NCBI RefSeq assembly: GCF_005222835.1 | Contig: NZ_STGA01000029.1 | Coordinates: 558,001 to 622,000 of the forward strand | Length of the DNA: 64,000 nt | Direction: 5' to 3' | DNA from: Rhizobium sp. FKY42 | Lineage (GTDB): Bacteria; Pseudomonadota; Alphaproteobacteria; Rhizobiales; Rhizobiaceae | Part shown: positions 9,032 to 17,574 of the stretch, piece after piece | How the letters are laid out: every line of letters begins with the position of its first letter | How positions within the stretch are numbered: the first letter of the stretch is position 1 | Translations under genes and position numbers: made by a program | Notes under the pieces: generated by a model | Databases searched by the model: none | Told to the model about the DNA's origin: nothing | Seen by the model: the letters and a program-made list of their open reading frames with translations, nothing else

Positions 9032-11113
9032 TTACGCCGCGCGGCGCGAATGCCCGGTCGACGGTTGGCGATCATCAATCCGGAACTGGGCAATCAGGTT
9101 GTTCAATGTCGCAGCCTCGCTGGCAAGGCCATGGCTTGCCGCCGTCTGCTCCTCGACCATGGCAGCATTCTGCTGCGTGCCCTGATCCATGGTGTTGACC
9201 GCCGTATTGATCTCCTGAAGGCCAGTCGATTGTTCACGCGAGGCGGTCACAATAGCGTGGATATGCGTATTGATCTCCTGCACCTCCCGGACAATGACGG
9301 CAAGCGCTTCGCCCGTCTGGTTGACGAGATCGACACCGCCACGCACCTGATCGCCGGATGTGCTGATCAGTGCCTTGATCTCGCGCGCAGCCGTGGCCGA
9401 GCGCTGCGCCAGTTCGCGTACTTCCTGTGCGACAACCGCGAAGCCCTTGCCTGCCTCACCCGCACGCGCTGCCTCGACACCGGCGTTCAAGGCCAACAGG
9501 TTGGTCTGGAAGGCGATTTCATCGATAACGCCAATGATGCTGGAAATGGCCTCGGACGACTTCTCGATGCTCTGCATGGCCTCGACGGCACGCTGTACAA
9601 CTTCGCCGGACTTTTCCGCACCGGATCGAGCACGTGTAACCAGATTTCCAACCTCTTCCGCCCGTCGCGCACTGTCTTTTACGGTGGTGGTGATTTCCTC
9701 CAGCGCCGCTGCGGTTTCCTCGACAGACGCCGCCTGCTGCTCGGTACGCCGCGCGAGGTTGTCCGCGGCGGAACGGATTTCAGCGGCACCGTTATCGATG
9801 GCGCGCGCATTGCGGCCCACTGTTGCCATGGCATCGTTCAGGCGTTCAACGGCTTCATTGAAGTCGTTGCGCAGGCGATCGAGATCGCCGGCAAACGGTG
9901 TATTGATGCGACAGGTCAGATCACCATCAGCAAGCTGGCCGAGCGAAGTGGCAAGCGAATTGACGACGAAGGCGATCTGTTCCGCCTCACGAGCCTTCGC
10001 GGCCTCACGCTGCAGCCGCTCCTCCTCGGTCAGGGACCGGTTTTCTTCCGCTTCCTTCTCCAGACGCGACTGTTCCATCATGCTGTTTCGGAAAACCGCG
10101 ACAGCTGCCGCCATCCGGCCGATTTCATCCTGACGCTCCGTGCCCGGGATCTCGACGGAAAGATTGCCCGCCGCAAGCTTGTCCATACTGGCCGTCATTG
10201 CCGTGACAGGACGGACCACCACGCGCGAGATGACATAACCCAGCATGCCGGTCATGAGGAGAACCGCCAGCGCCGTCACGATAGCGCCGCCCCAGCGTGC
10301 CTCAACAAGCGGCGAGAAGACCTTGCTCTCATCGAAAACGAAGGCCAGCTGCCACTTCACGCCTGGCAATCCCTGCACCGGTGTAAAGCTGACAAGAACT
10401 GGCTTGCCATCAAACGCAGTTTCCACCAGCTCCGAATTGCGCTCTTTGATGGATGGCAGGATATCCGCCAAGGACTTGTTGATCAGATCCGCATTGGGAT
10501 GCAGCAGCACCTTGCCGGCATCATTGATCAGGAATGCGTGGCCCAAGCCATTGAAATCCAGCGACTTGATCTGATTGACTAGTGTTTTCAACGGGAAGTC
10601 ACTACCCGCAATCGCAACGATCTTTCCGTCCTTGCGAATTGGAGCTGCGGACGTAATCGTCAACTCCTTGTCGGAGGCCGACATGTAAGGTTCGGTCAGG
10701 ATGGTGGCGTTAGCTGCGAGAGCCGCCTTGTACCAAGGGCGCTTGCGTGGATCATAATCCGGCGGAACCGCCTTTTGCGGCCAGTTGGTGAACACACCCT
10801 GCTCATCGCCAACGTAGGAGCTGTTGAAACCCTTCAGCGCATCGTTTTGCAGCATGGAGCGGATTTCATCCGGCGTTGACAGCTTTTCAGCAGCCGAAGC
10901 GATCACTTCGGTCAGGCGGATATTGGCGTTGAGCCAGTTGGACATGCTCTCGCCCGCAAGCTTGCCCGCCGTATCGACTTCGCGCTGAACCGTTTCGCGC
11001 AGAAGCCTCGATTGGACATGATCGCCATAGAGAGAGAAGCCGCCAAGCGCGACCACGACGACGGACGTGGCTGCGACGAGAATGCGCGTCATAAGTTTGG
11101 TGCTTTTTAGCAT
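9032..11113 (-). CDS. dCache chemoreceptor with amino-acid-binding signature
   Basis: A 693-residue MCP: TM1 about 11-30, a long periplasmic double-Cache domain, TM2 about 280-302, HAMP, second HAMP-like region and MCP signalling domain. In the membrane-distal Cache module the residues Y120, R125, W127, Y128 (Y-x4-R-x-W-Y), Y143 and D172 are all present; this set is the known signature of dCache receptors that bind free amino acids, such as Pseudomonas PctA and Sinorhizobium McpU. An amino-acid attractant is therefore inferred. Unlike two sister receptors in this window it has no C-terminal NWEEF; it ends GHSRRAA. The ATG at 11113 has AAGG upstream. Monocistronic. Confidence 0.92.
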   Translation of the reverse strand: MLKSTKLMTRILVAATSVVVVALGGFSLYGDHVQSRLLRETVQREVDTAGKLAGESMSNWLNANIRLTEVIASAAEKLSTPDEIRSMLQNDALKGFNSSYVGDEQGVFTNWPQKAVPPDYDPRKRPWYKAALAANATILTEPYMSASDKELTITSAAPIRKDGKIVAIAGSDFPLKTLVNQIKSLDFNGLGHAFLINDAGKVLLHPNADLINKSLADILPSIKERNSELVETAFDGKPVLVSFTPVQGLPGVKWQLAFVFDESKVFSPLVEARWGGAIVTALAVLLMTGMLGYVISRVVVRPVTAMTASMDKLAAGNLSVEIPGTERQDEIGRMAAAVAVFRNSMMEQSRLEKEAEENRSLTEEERLQREAAKAREAEQIAFVVNSLATSLGQLADGDLTCRINTPFAGDLDRLRNDFNEAVERLNDAMATVGRNARAIDNGAAEIRSAADNLARRTEQQAASVEETAAALEEITTTVKDSARRAEEVGNLVTRARSGAEKSGEVVQRAVEAMQSIEKSSEAISSIIGVIDEIAFQTNLLALNAGVEAARAGEAGKGFAVVAQEVRELAQRSATAAREIKALISTSGDQVRGGVDLVNQTGEALAVIVREVQEINTHIHAIVTASREQSTGLQEINTAVNTMDQGTQQNAAMVEEQTAASHGLASEAATLNNLIAQFRIDDRQPSTGHSRRAA

Positions 11114-11447
11114 CCTGATGCCTTCTTATTTTCTCTACACGGTAGCCGTTCGCCACTCTCCTGAAGCAGAAGGTGATTTTGAGCCTGACAGTGGAAATGT
11201 GCCGCACAACGCAATAGCCCGATATCATGTCGAGCCTGCTCTCGGTTGAGTTCCGATACTGCAAATATTGATGAAAAGTTTTAATATAATTTTAAGTCAA
11301 CACAGACGCAATGTCACCGGCAACAGGCCAGCAACCCAACAGTTAACCTTATTGGACTGTTGAACGTCAAAATAGCCGTATCAGGCATATAGTATTATTA
11401 TAAATTACTACATGCGCGATCAAGCTTACAAACAAATGCAGTCCTGA
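11114..11447. other. intergenic region upstream of the dCache receptor
   Basis: This 334-base stretch holds the promoter of the dCache receptor (minus strand) and the 3' side of the enoyl-CoA hydratase gene. It is visibly A+T-rich at 11265-11300 and 11380-11410. On the minus strand a TTGACT lies at 11295-11300 but no good -10 element stands 16-18 bases from it. A 6-bp inverted repeat AACAGT/ACTGTT occurs around 11337-11361. No further gene was found. Confidence 0.4.
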
Positions 11448-12203
11448 TCAGCGCTTCATGAAGGCTTCAAAGGCAGCGCGCGCTTCCTGGCTGCGCAATT
11501 GGGCCTCGAAATGCACCATTTCTGCATCAATGCGCGTCAGCACCTCTTCCGCATCGCCCCGAACGAGGTTGCGGGCGATCCGGACTGCATTGACCGGCTT
11601 TGCCGCGATCGAGGCTGCCAAGGCAAGCGTTTCTGCTTCCAGTTGCTGCGGCTCCACGACGTCCCAGATCAGGCCTGCCGCCTGAGCCTGTTCGGCCGAG
11701 AACGGTTTACCGACGGCCAGCATGGCGAATGCGCGCTGATGACCCATGATGCGGGGCACCAGCAGGCTGGATGCCGCTTCCGGCACCAGGGCCAGATCCG
11801 TGAAAGGTGTGCGGAACTGGCTGCGCGTGGAGGCGACGGTCAGATCGCAATGCAGGTGCAGCGTGGTGCCGATGCCGATGGCAAGACCATCGACGCCGGA
11901 GACCAGCGGCTTGCTGAAGCTTGCCAGAACTTTAAGAAAGTCCACGGCAGCCGGAGGCTCTTTCGTTCCCGACAAGGCATAGGTAAGGAAATCCCCCATA
12001 TCGTTGCCTGCGGAAAAACACCCCTCGGAGCCCATGAAAACCACGGCACGGATAGATGAATCATGACCCGCCTCATGGAGGGCCATGACCATCTTGCGAT
12101 ACATGTCCGACGTGATGGCGTTTTTCTTTTCCGGCCGGTTCAGACGTATGACGAAGACACCGGGAAAGGCTTCGGGCCGTTCGATAAGGATATGGTCGGT
12201 CAT
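11448..12203 (-). CDS. enoyl-CoA hydratase/isomerase (crotonase) family protein
   Basis: The 251-residue protein has the crotonase fold: the acyl-CoA binding region RLNRPEKKNAITSDMYRKM, the oxyanion-hole segment CFSAGNDMGDFL, and the second helix region (LVSGVDGLAIGIGTTLHLHCD) where the catalytic Glu of hydratases normally sits. At that place a Gly/Ile is seen rather than a canonical Glu pair, so an isomerase or a divergent hydratase is possible. It is the second gene of an operon: its ATG lies 21 bases after the stop of the acyl-CoA dehydrogenase gene and is preceded by GAGGAG. Together the two enzymes would oxidise and hydrate an acyl-CoA. Confidence 0.85.
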   Translation of the reverse strand: MTDHILIERPEAFPGVFVIRLNRPEKKNAITSDMYRKMVMALHEAGHDSSIRAVVFMGSEGCFSAGNDMGDFLTYALSGTKEPPAAVDFLKVLASFSKPLVSGVDGLAIGIGTTLHLHCDLTVASTRSQFRTPFTDLALVPEAASSLLVPRIMGHQRAFAMLAVGKPFSAEQAQAAGLIWDVVEPQQLEAETLALAASIAAKPVNAVRIARNLVRGDAEEVLTRIDAEMVHFEAQLRSQEARAAFEAFMKR

Positions 12204-12224
12204 TACGGGTCCTCCTCGGACGGA

Positions 12225-14003
12225 TTACGCAAGCACGGCGCGGGCTGCCTGAAGGCTGGCTGCGCCATTGATGACGCGATCCTTCAGCGCTGCAGTTTCC
12301 GCAATCAGGTTTTCTGCCGTGAACCTGCACAGGGAAAGGCGCTGTTCGCGACCGTGGTCCTCTTCCGCTAGGGCTCCCTTGGCGAGATAGACGCCCGTGA
12401 GCGCAAGCCCAAAGAGACGCTGATAGGGCGTGGCGCCCGCGAGCGCCGAAGCCATATCTCCTGCGGCGAACCTTGCCAGCAGCCAATCAGTAGTATCTTC
12501 GAGATCTGCGAGGCTGGACGAAAGACGGGCCGCCGTTTCGCCGAACGCTTCGAGATTGGAGGCGCGCACCTGCTCTGCAATCTCCTTCAGTTCGGCAATG
12601 AAGCCCCGAACGTGATCGCCATTGGAAAGCGGCAATTTACGGGTTACCAGGTCTGCCGCCTGAATGCCGTTCGTTCCCTCGTAGATCGGCGCAATGCGGC
12701 TGTCGCGCCAGAGACGAGCCGCACCGGTTTCCTCGATAAAGCCCATACCCCCGTGCACCTGAATGCCGAGCGACGCTACATCGACGCCGGCATCGGTGGC
12801 AAAACTCTTTGCAATCGGCGTGAGAAGTGCAGCCCGTTCAGCCCAATGGCGGACCTCGTCTCCTTCGCCATTATGGCTGAGGTCTGTTGCATGGGCACAG
12901 GAATAGCAGATGGCACGCGCGCCCTGTGTCAGCGCCTTCATGGTGACCAGCATACGCGCCACATCCGGATGCTCGATGATGGGACTCATGCCGGAGCCGC
13001 TCCAGCCGGGCGCTTTGCCCTGGGTGCGATCCTTCGCATACTGGATGGCCTTCTGGGTCGCAGCCTCACTGATGGCGACACCCTGCATTCCCACCGCCAG
13101 ACGGGCATTGTTCATCATGGTGAACATACAGGCGAGACCCTTGTTCTCTTCGCCGATCAGGTAACCGATCGCCCCCGGTTCATCCCCGAACTTCCCGTCT
13201 CCATAGATCATGGTGCAGGTCGGAGAGCCATGAATGCCAAGCTTGTGCTCGAGAGAATGGCAGTGCAGATCGTTGCGAGCTCCAAGCGAGCCATCCGCAT
13301 TGAGCAGGAACTTCGGCACCAGAAACAGCGAGATGCCGCGTGTGCCGGCCGGCGCATCCGGCAGACGGGCGAGAACCAGGTGAATGATGTTTTCGGTCAC
13401 ATCATGCTCCCCCCAGGTGATAAAGATCTTCTGGCCGAAAATCCTGTAGGTGCCATCGTCACGGCGCTCGGCCCGGCTTTTCATGACGCCGAGGTCGGAA
13501 CCGGCATGCGGCTCTGTCAGGTTCATCGTGGCCATCCATTCGCCGGACACCATTTTCGGAAGATACTGCGCCTTGAGAGCGTCCGATCCATGCGCAGAGA
13601 GCGCATCAACGGCCCCCATGGTCAGCGTCGGCCCGAGCGTGAAGCCCATGGAGCCGCCGTTCCACATTTCCAGCGCCGCGACATTGAGCATGTGCGGCAG
13701 GCCCTGGCCGCCAAAATCCGGATCAGACGTCAGGGAGTTCCAGCCACCGGCAGCCCAATCCTGGTACAGCTTATCCCAGCCCGTCGGGACGATAACCTTG
13801 CCATCCACGAGGCGAGCACCTTCCTTGTCGCCCACCGGGCCAAGCGGCGCCATTTCGTCGGATGCAAAGCGCCCCGCCTCAGCCAAGATCGCATCGACAA
13901 GGTCATCGCTGAGATCGCCCAGCCTGCCGTCGGCGATGGCGTCCTTCAGACCTGCAACATGGTTGAGTGTGAAGGCAATATCTTCGACCGGGGCCTTGTA
14001 CAT
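12225..14003 (-). CDS. acyl-CoA dehydrogenase, large form with C-terminal extension
   Basis: The 592-residue flavoprotein is of the longer acyl-CoA dehydrogenase type (about 590-600 residues, ordinary ones are about 380). Seen are the N-terminal domain, the beta domain with NLTEPHAGSDLG and KIFITWGEHD, the C-terminal helical FAD domain with QVHGGMGFIEE, and the catalytic glutamate in IYEGTNGIQA. Members include FadE-like and DmdC (3-methylmercaptopropionyl-CoA) dehydrogenases, so the substrate is open. AGGAG precedes the ATG at 14003. First gene of an operon with a crotonase; a MerR-like operator-promoter lies 60 bases upstream. Confidence 0.9.
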   Translation of the reverse strand: MYKAPVEDIAFTLNHVAGLKDAIADGRLGDLSDDLVDAILAEAGRFASDEMAPLGPVGDKEGARLVDGKVIVPTGWDKLYQDWAAGGWNSLTSDPDFGGQGLPHMLNVAALEMWNGGSMGFTLGPTLTMGAVDALSAHGSDALKAQYLPKMVSGEWMATMNLTEPHAGSDLGVMKSRAERRDDGTYRIFGQKIFITWGEHDVTENIIHLVLARLPDAPAGTRGISLFLVPKFLLNADGSLGARNDLHCHSLEHKLGIHGSPTCTMIYGDGKFGDEPGAIGYLIGEENKGLACMFTMMNNARLAVGMQGVAISEAATQKAIQYAKDRTQGKAPGWSGSGMSPIIEHPDVARMLVTMKALTQGARAICYSCAHATDLSHNGEGDEVRHWAERAALLTPIAKSFATDAGVDVASLGIQVHGGMGFIEETGAARLWRDSRIAPIYEGTNGIQAADLVTRKLPLSNGDHVRGFIAELKEIAEQVRASNLEAFGETAARLSSSLADLEDTTDWLLARFAAGDMASALAGATPYQRLFGLALTGVYLAKGALAEEDHGREQRLSLCRFTAENLIAETAALKDRVINGAASLQAARAVLA

Positions 14004-14061
14004 GGCGCGTCTCCTCGCAACAATCCTCGTACAGCCGCGCGGAGCGGCTTCTCCTTCCTGC

Positions 14062-14091
14062 TTTTTACGTAAACGTAAGACGATTTGTCAA
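14062..14091 (-). promoter_or_regulatory. promoter with embedded palindromic operator (MerR-style) for acyl-CoA dehydrogenase operon
   Basis: Read on the minus strand there is a consensus -35 TTGACA (14091-14086), an 18-base spacer and a -10-like TAAAAA (14067-14062). The spacer contains a perfect inverted repeat TTACGT-TT-ACGTAA (14078-14065). A palindrome between -35 and -10 in an over-long spacer is the hallmark of MerR-family control, and ACGT-rich palindromes of this kind are known for LiuR-type MerR regulators of branched-chain and fatty acyl-CoA catabolism in proteobacteria. No regulator gene is adjacent, so it must act in trans. Confidence 0.6.
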
Positions 14092-14237
14092 TCGCCGCCA
14101 GATCACAAAGGAGGGGTCAGGTGGGCGGTTCTCCTGTCACAAAACTGTTGTGAAACGCCGTTACGGCCATAGGATGGATGGAATTCTATCGGTCCATTTG
14201 CCGTTGTTCCACGCATTCAGACACGGGAGGCTCCGGG

Positions 14238-15242
14238 TTGACAATCACGCTCGCGGCATCCGCCATTCCCGGCATCGTTTGGGCGTACCGGCTCAAGCCG
14301 GATGAGCGCCTTTGTCTGCGTCTGTTACCCGATGCCGCTCGTGATCAGATCAAGCCACCGCTGAACGGCTTCACCTGGCTTCACCTCAATCTCGCAGACC
14401 AAAGGGTTCCGGCCTTTCTGGAGAGCCTCGGCACTCTGCCGCCAGATATTGTGAGTGCACTGACGACACACGAAACGCACGCCTCCATCACGCTGGACGA
14501 GCAAACGATCTATGGCACGCTGGTCGACTTTCAGCGTGAATTCGACAGCAATACGCGCGACATCGGCTGGCTGCACTTTGCCGTGGTCGAGGGCATGATC
14601 ATCACCACGCGGCTGCAGCCGCTGCGTTCCATTGATCGGGTGCGCGCCAGTCTGGAAAAGAACCCGGCTCGCTGCAGGCAGCCAATCGATATCTTCGAGA
14701 TGATCGTCATCGAATTCCAGCGCACGCTGATTTCGCTCGTGATGGAATTGACGGAGGAACTCAACCAGATCGAGGATATCGTCTACGACAGCGATGCCCG
14801 CGATGAGCGCCGCAGGCTTGCGCCGGTTCGGCGGACAATCGTGCGCTTGCATAGACACTTACGGACGATTTTGACGCTCATGCGCCGCGCCGCCGCATCC
14901 GACGATGACGAGATGCCCCCAGGTTTCGACGATACGGCCAGCCGTCTGATGGCCCGACTGGAATCGGTGGATTACGATGTCTACGCACTGCAGGAACGAG
15001 CGCGGCTGCTGCACGAAGAAATCGACTCGAAGCTCTCCTCCGAGACGAACCGCCACCTCTACATTCTCTCGCTGATGACAGCCTTCCTGCTGCCGCCCTC
15101 GCTGGTGACCGGCTTTTTCGGCATGAACACCTCGGACCTGCCGTTTGCCCACGGCGTTGGTGGCACCACGCTGGCCTTCGGCTTCATTGTTCTATCCGTG
15201 CTTTGCGCCTGGTGGATACTGCGGCGAGCAAGGATTCTCTGA
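14238..15242 (+). CDS. zntB: CorA/ZntB-family divalent metal transporter
   Basis: A 334-residue protein with a long helical cytoplasmic funnel domain and two C-terminal membrane helices (YILSLMTAFLLPPSLVTGFF and TTLAFGFIVLSVLCAWWIL). The family pore motif appears as GFFGMNTSDLPF, the ZntB-like variant of CorA's YGMNF. ZntB proteins transport zinc, CorA magnesium, so the metal is uncertain. The start is set at a TTG at 14238 because GGGAGG at 14225-14230 lies seven bases ahead; the ATG at 14178 has no such site and adds 20 residues including an odd Cys-rich stretch. It is one of two GMN transporters in the window (see 61216-62193). Confidence 0.8.
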   Translation: MTITLAASAIPGIVWAYRLKPDERLCLRLLPDAARDQIKPPLNGFTWLHLNLADQRVPAFLESLGTLPPDIVSALTTHETHASITLDEQTIYGTLVDFQREFDSNTRDIGWLHFAVVEGMIITTRLQPLRSIDRVRASLEKNPARCRQPIDIFEMIVIEFQRTLISLVMELTEELNQIEDIVYDSDARDERRRLAPVRRTIVRLHRHLRTILTLMRRAAASDDDEMPPGFDDTASRLMARLESVDYDVYALQERARLLHEEIDSKLSSETNRHLYILSLMTAFLLPPSLVTGFFGMNTSDLPFAHGVGGTTLAFGFIVLSVLCAWWILRRARIL

Positions 15243-15258
15243 TTGCTCAATCCGTAAA

Positions 15259-15723
15259 TCAATAGAACGGTGAGTAGCAAGGGCGACGCGGCCCGTGATT
15301 TGGCTGGAACGTATTGCTGTAGCTATCATACGACCGGTAACGCGCCGCGCAATATTCGTAGTGGCGTGGATTGATGCCCGAACGCGCCGGTGCAACGTAG
15401 CGTGGAGCCGGAGCCACGTAGCGTGGCTGGGCCGCGACGGCACCACCGATCAGGGCACCGGCGGCAAAGGCCGCGAGCGGGAACCAGTAGCCGTTGTGAT
15501 AGCGATAGCCATCCCGACGCTCGCGATGGCCGCGATAGCCGCCGTAATATCCGTCACGATGGCCGCCGTAATAGTCGCGTTCGCGCCAGTATTGCACGGT
15601 CTGCACATCGGTTTTTACTTCCGGACGTGCGGTCAGAGGCATTGCCTCTGCGGGCAGGAAAGAGGTCGCCAGGACCGCAGCAGACACTCCGAGAAGTGCG
15701 ATTTTCTTCACCAAACTTGTCAT
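15259..15723 (-). CDS. BA14K-like exported protein, copy 1
   Basis: The 154-residue product has a signal peptide (cleavage near AEA-MPLT), a Tyr/Gly/Arg-rich middle (residues about 45-75, repeats of YYGGxR), a hydrophobic segment [15 protein letters not shown], and the C-terminal signature HYEYCAARYRSYDxxxNTF...RPCYSPFY. This end is typical of the BA14K family, first known as a Brucella immunoreactive 14-kDa protein with lectin-like activity. GGAG lies eight bases before the ATG at 15723. The next gene is a paralogue with the same layout, so the pair arose by duplication. Convergent with the CorA/ZntB gene, 16 bases apart. Confidence 0.75.
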   Translation of the reverse strand: MTSLVKKIALLGVSAAVLATSFLPAEAMPLTARPEVKTDVQTVQYWRERDYYGGHRDGYYGGYRGHRERRDGYRYHNGYWFPLAAFAAGALIGGAVAAQPRYVAPAPRYVAPARSGINPRHYEYCAARYRSYDSYSNTFQPNHGPRRPCYSPFY

Positions 15724-15910
15724 ATCCAGTCTCCAACCCGAAACGATCATCTGGAGGGCTTTGAACGCCGTACGATCGAGCTTGTCCGGGTTCAACTTGA
15801 GTGTAATCCGAATAGAGAAAGCTTACAAACCGGAAGCTGAACCGCTCATTAACAATTTTTTCAGATTTCCAGCAAACGGCCCGGGCCACTCTGACAACTG
15901 CCGTGGCAGA

Positions 15911-16393
15911 TCAATAAGGAGAGTTGCAGTAGCGGCGCTCGCCCGCGCTATTGGCCACATAAGTATTGTCGTAAGCGCGGTAGGTTCTGTAGCGCTGCTG
16001 GCACCAGGCATAGTGGCGGGAACTCAATGCGCCAGCCGGGGCACCAGCCGGAGCCACCGCGCGCGGCGCAATCGTTGCACCGCCAATAATCGCACCAGCC
16101 GCGAAGGCTGCCAGCGGGAACCAGTAGCCATTGTGGTAGCGGTATCCCGAGCGACGTTCGCGGTAACCCCGATAGCCGTTGTAATAGCCGCCGCGATATT
16201 CCTGGCGGCGATCCCAGCGGCGGTCATAACCGCGATCCCAGCGGCGATCGAACTGGACGTTCACCACCGGTGCTTCTGCCGATTGCTTTTGCTGCATCGG
16301 CGCAAATGGCATGGCTTGCGCAGGCGAAAGTCCAGTCACGGTCACAACGAAGGCGATGGCGATAGCAGCCAGCTTTCTGGTGATGATACCCAT
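15911..16393 (-). CDS. BA14K-like exported protein, copy 2
   Basis: A 160-residue paralogue of the protein at 15259-15723. Signal peptide at the start (cleavage near AQA-MPFA), then an Arg/Tyr/Gly-rich region with WDRR repeats, the same hydrophobic block ([18 protein letters not shown] is nearly identical), and the end [19 protein letters not shown]...RYCNSPY with two conserved cysteines. The location is probably the periplasm or outer membrane face. AGGAAAC precedes the ATG. The 187-base gap to copy 1 shows no terminator, so the two could be co-transcribed or separate. Confidence 0.75.
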   Translation of the reverse strand: MGIITRKLAAIAIAFVVTVTGLSPAQAMPFAPMQQKQSAEAPVVNVQFDRRWDRGYDRRWDRRQEYRGGYYNGYRGYRERRSGYRYHNGYWFPLAAFAAGAIIGGATIAPRAVAPAGAPAGALSSRHYAWCQQRYRTYRAYDNTYVANSAGERRYCNSPY

Positions 16394-16486
16394 TTTCGGT
16401 TTCCTCTGTTTCCTGGTTGGCCCTCTAACGCAATGGTTCGAAGGCCGGTTCCGCCAGCAGAGGCACGAAAGCGTGATCGGGCTCGA

Positions 16487-17569
16487 TCAGGCTTCCACTT
16501 CGACATCCGTCTTTGGACGAGAGCAGCAGGCGAGAATATAACCTTCCTCGATCTCCTCATCGAGAATGCCACCATTGTGCGCCATATCCACCTCGCCAGA
16601 CAGAAGCATGACGCGGCAGGTACCGCACAAACCGGATTCGCAGGCAGCGCCGATCCGGACACCGCTGGCGCGGGCCGTCTGCAAGACCGTGAAGCCGGGC
16701 TCGCACTTGCCGTCCTTGCCGGACATCGAGAAAGAGACCTTGTGCGCCTTGGCCTCTCCATCGGCGTTTGCAACCACCACGGGCAGTTCGGAAGCAACAG
16801 GCTGGAAGGCTTCCTCGTGATAGCGGCTCATATCGAAACCGGCGCTCTTCAGGCTTTCCCGCACCGTTGCCATGAAGGCTTCAGGCCCGCAGCAGAACAC
16901 CGTACGCTCCAGAAAATCTGGCGCAAGAAGCGAGAGCTTGGCCTTGTCAATGAAGCCCTTGAGGCCTGCCCAAAGCTGCGAACGTCCGACCTGCTCAACG
17001 ATGAAGCCGAGCTGGAAATGCGGCAGGTGGCGCGCGAGATACTCCAGTTCCCAGCGGCAGATGATGTCATCGGGCGTGCGGGCGCAGTGGATAAAACTGA
17101 CATCGGTATCCGGCGTGCGGTCCGCCATGTCACGCGTCATCGACATCATGGGCGTGATGCCGGAGCCTGCCGAGATGAACAGATATTTCTCGCCCGGATG
17201 CTTCACATAGGAGAAATCGCCAAGCGGCCCGATGGCGCGGATTTTCATGCCCGGCTTCAGATTGTCGAACATCCAGCGCGTGCCGATGGAGTTCTTCTGC
17301 GCCTTGACCGTGACCGAGACCGTGTAGGGCCGCGAGGGACTGGATGACAGCGTATAGGTGCGCAGCACGGGCTCCGGCCCGACCGGAAGTTCCAGAGTAA
17401 CGAACTGGCCGGGAAGATAACGGAACCAGTGGCCGGGATTTTCCGGCTTGAAAGTGAAGGTCATCACATCCGGCGCTTCGGGCGTCCAGGCAACAAGTTC
17501 CAGAAGATGGGTCCGGTCGGACCAGGGCCGCATCTCGTCAACATGCTTGTAAGGATGAATTGGCGCCAT
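16487..17569 (-). CDS. gbcB: ferredoxin-NAD(P)H reductase component of a Rieske monooxygenase (GbcB-like)
   Basis: The 360-residue protein has an FAD-binding barrel (RTYTLSSSPS), an NAD-binding domain (ISAGSGITPMMSMTRDM and the CCGPEAFM end) and a C-terminal plant-type 2Fe-2S ferredoxin domain with CESGLCGTC and a distal CC. This is the build of reductases that feed electrons to Rieske oxygenases, such as GbcB of glycine betaine demethylase. Its ATG lies five bases after the stop of the oxygenase gene, so both are made from one message; the longer frame to 17641 would overlap that gene. The substrate is inferred from the partner and not proven. Confidence 0.85.
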   Translation of the reverse strand: MAPIHPYKHVDEMRPWSDRTHLLELVAWTPEAPDVMTFTFKPENPGHWFRYLPGQFVTLELPVGPEPVLRTYTLSSSPSRPYTVSVTVKAQKNSIGTRWMFDNLKPGMKIRAIGPLGDFSYVKHPGEKYLFISAGSGITPMMSMTRDMADRTPDTDVSFIHCARTPDDIICRWELEYLARHLPHFQLGFIVEQVGRSQLWAGLKGFIDKAKLSLLAPDFLERTVFCCGPEAFMATVRESLKSAGFDMSRYHEEAFQPVASELPVVVANADGEAKAHKVSFSMSGKDGKCEPGFTVLQTARASGVRIGAACESGLCGTCRVMLLSGEVDMAHNGGILDEEIEEGYILACCSRPKTDVEVEA

Positions 17570-17574
17570 AATGA

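Noticed and set aside
8948..10582. Open frame of 544 codons antisense to the dCache chemoreceptor
   Set aside because: The chemoreceptor explains all conservation; the antisense product has no domain.
12612..14072. Open frame of 486 codons antisense to the acyl-CoA dehydrogenase
   Set aside because: Shadow frame; it would also run through the promoter and operator of the real operon.
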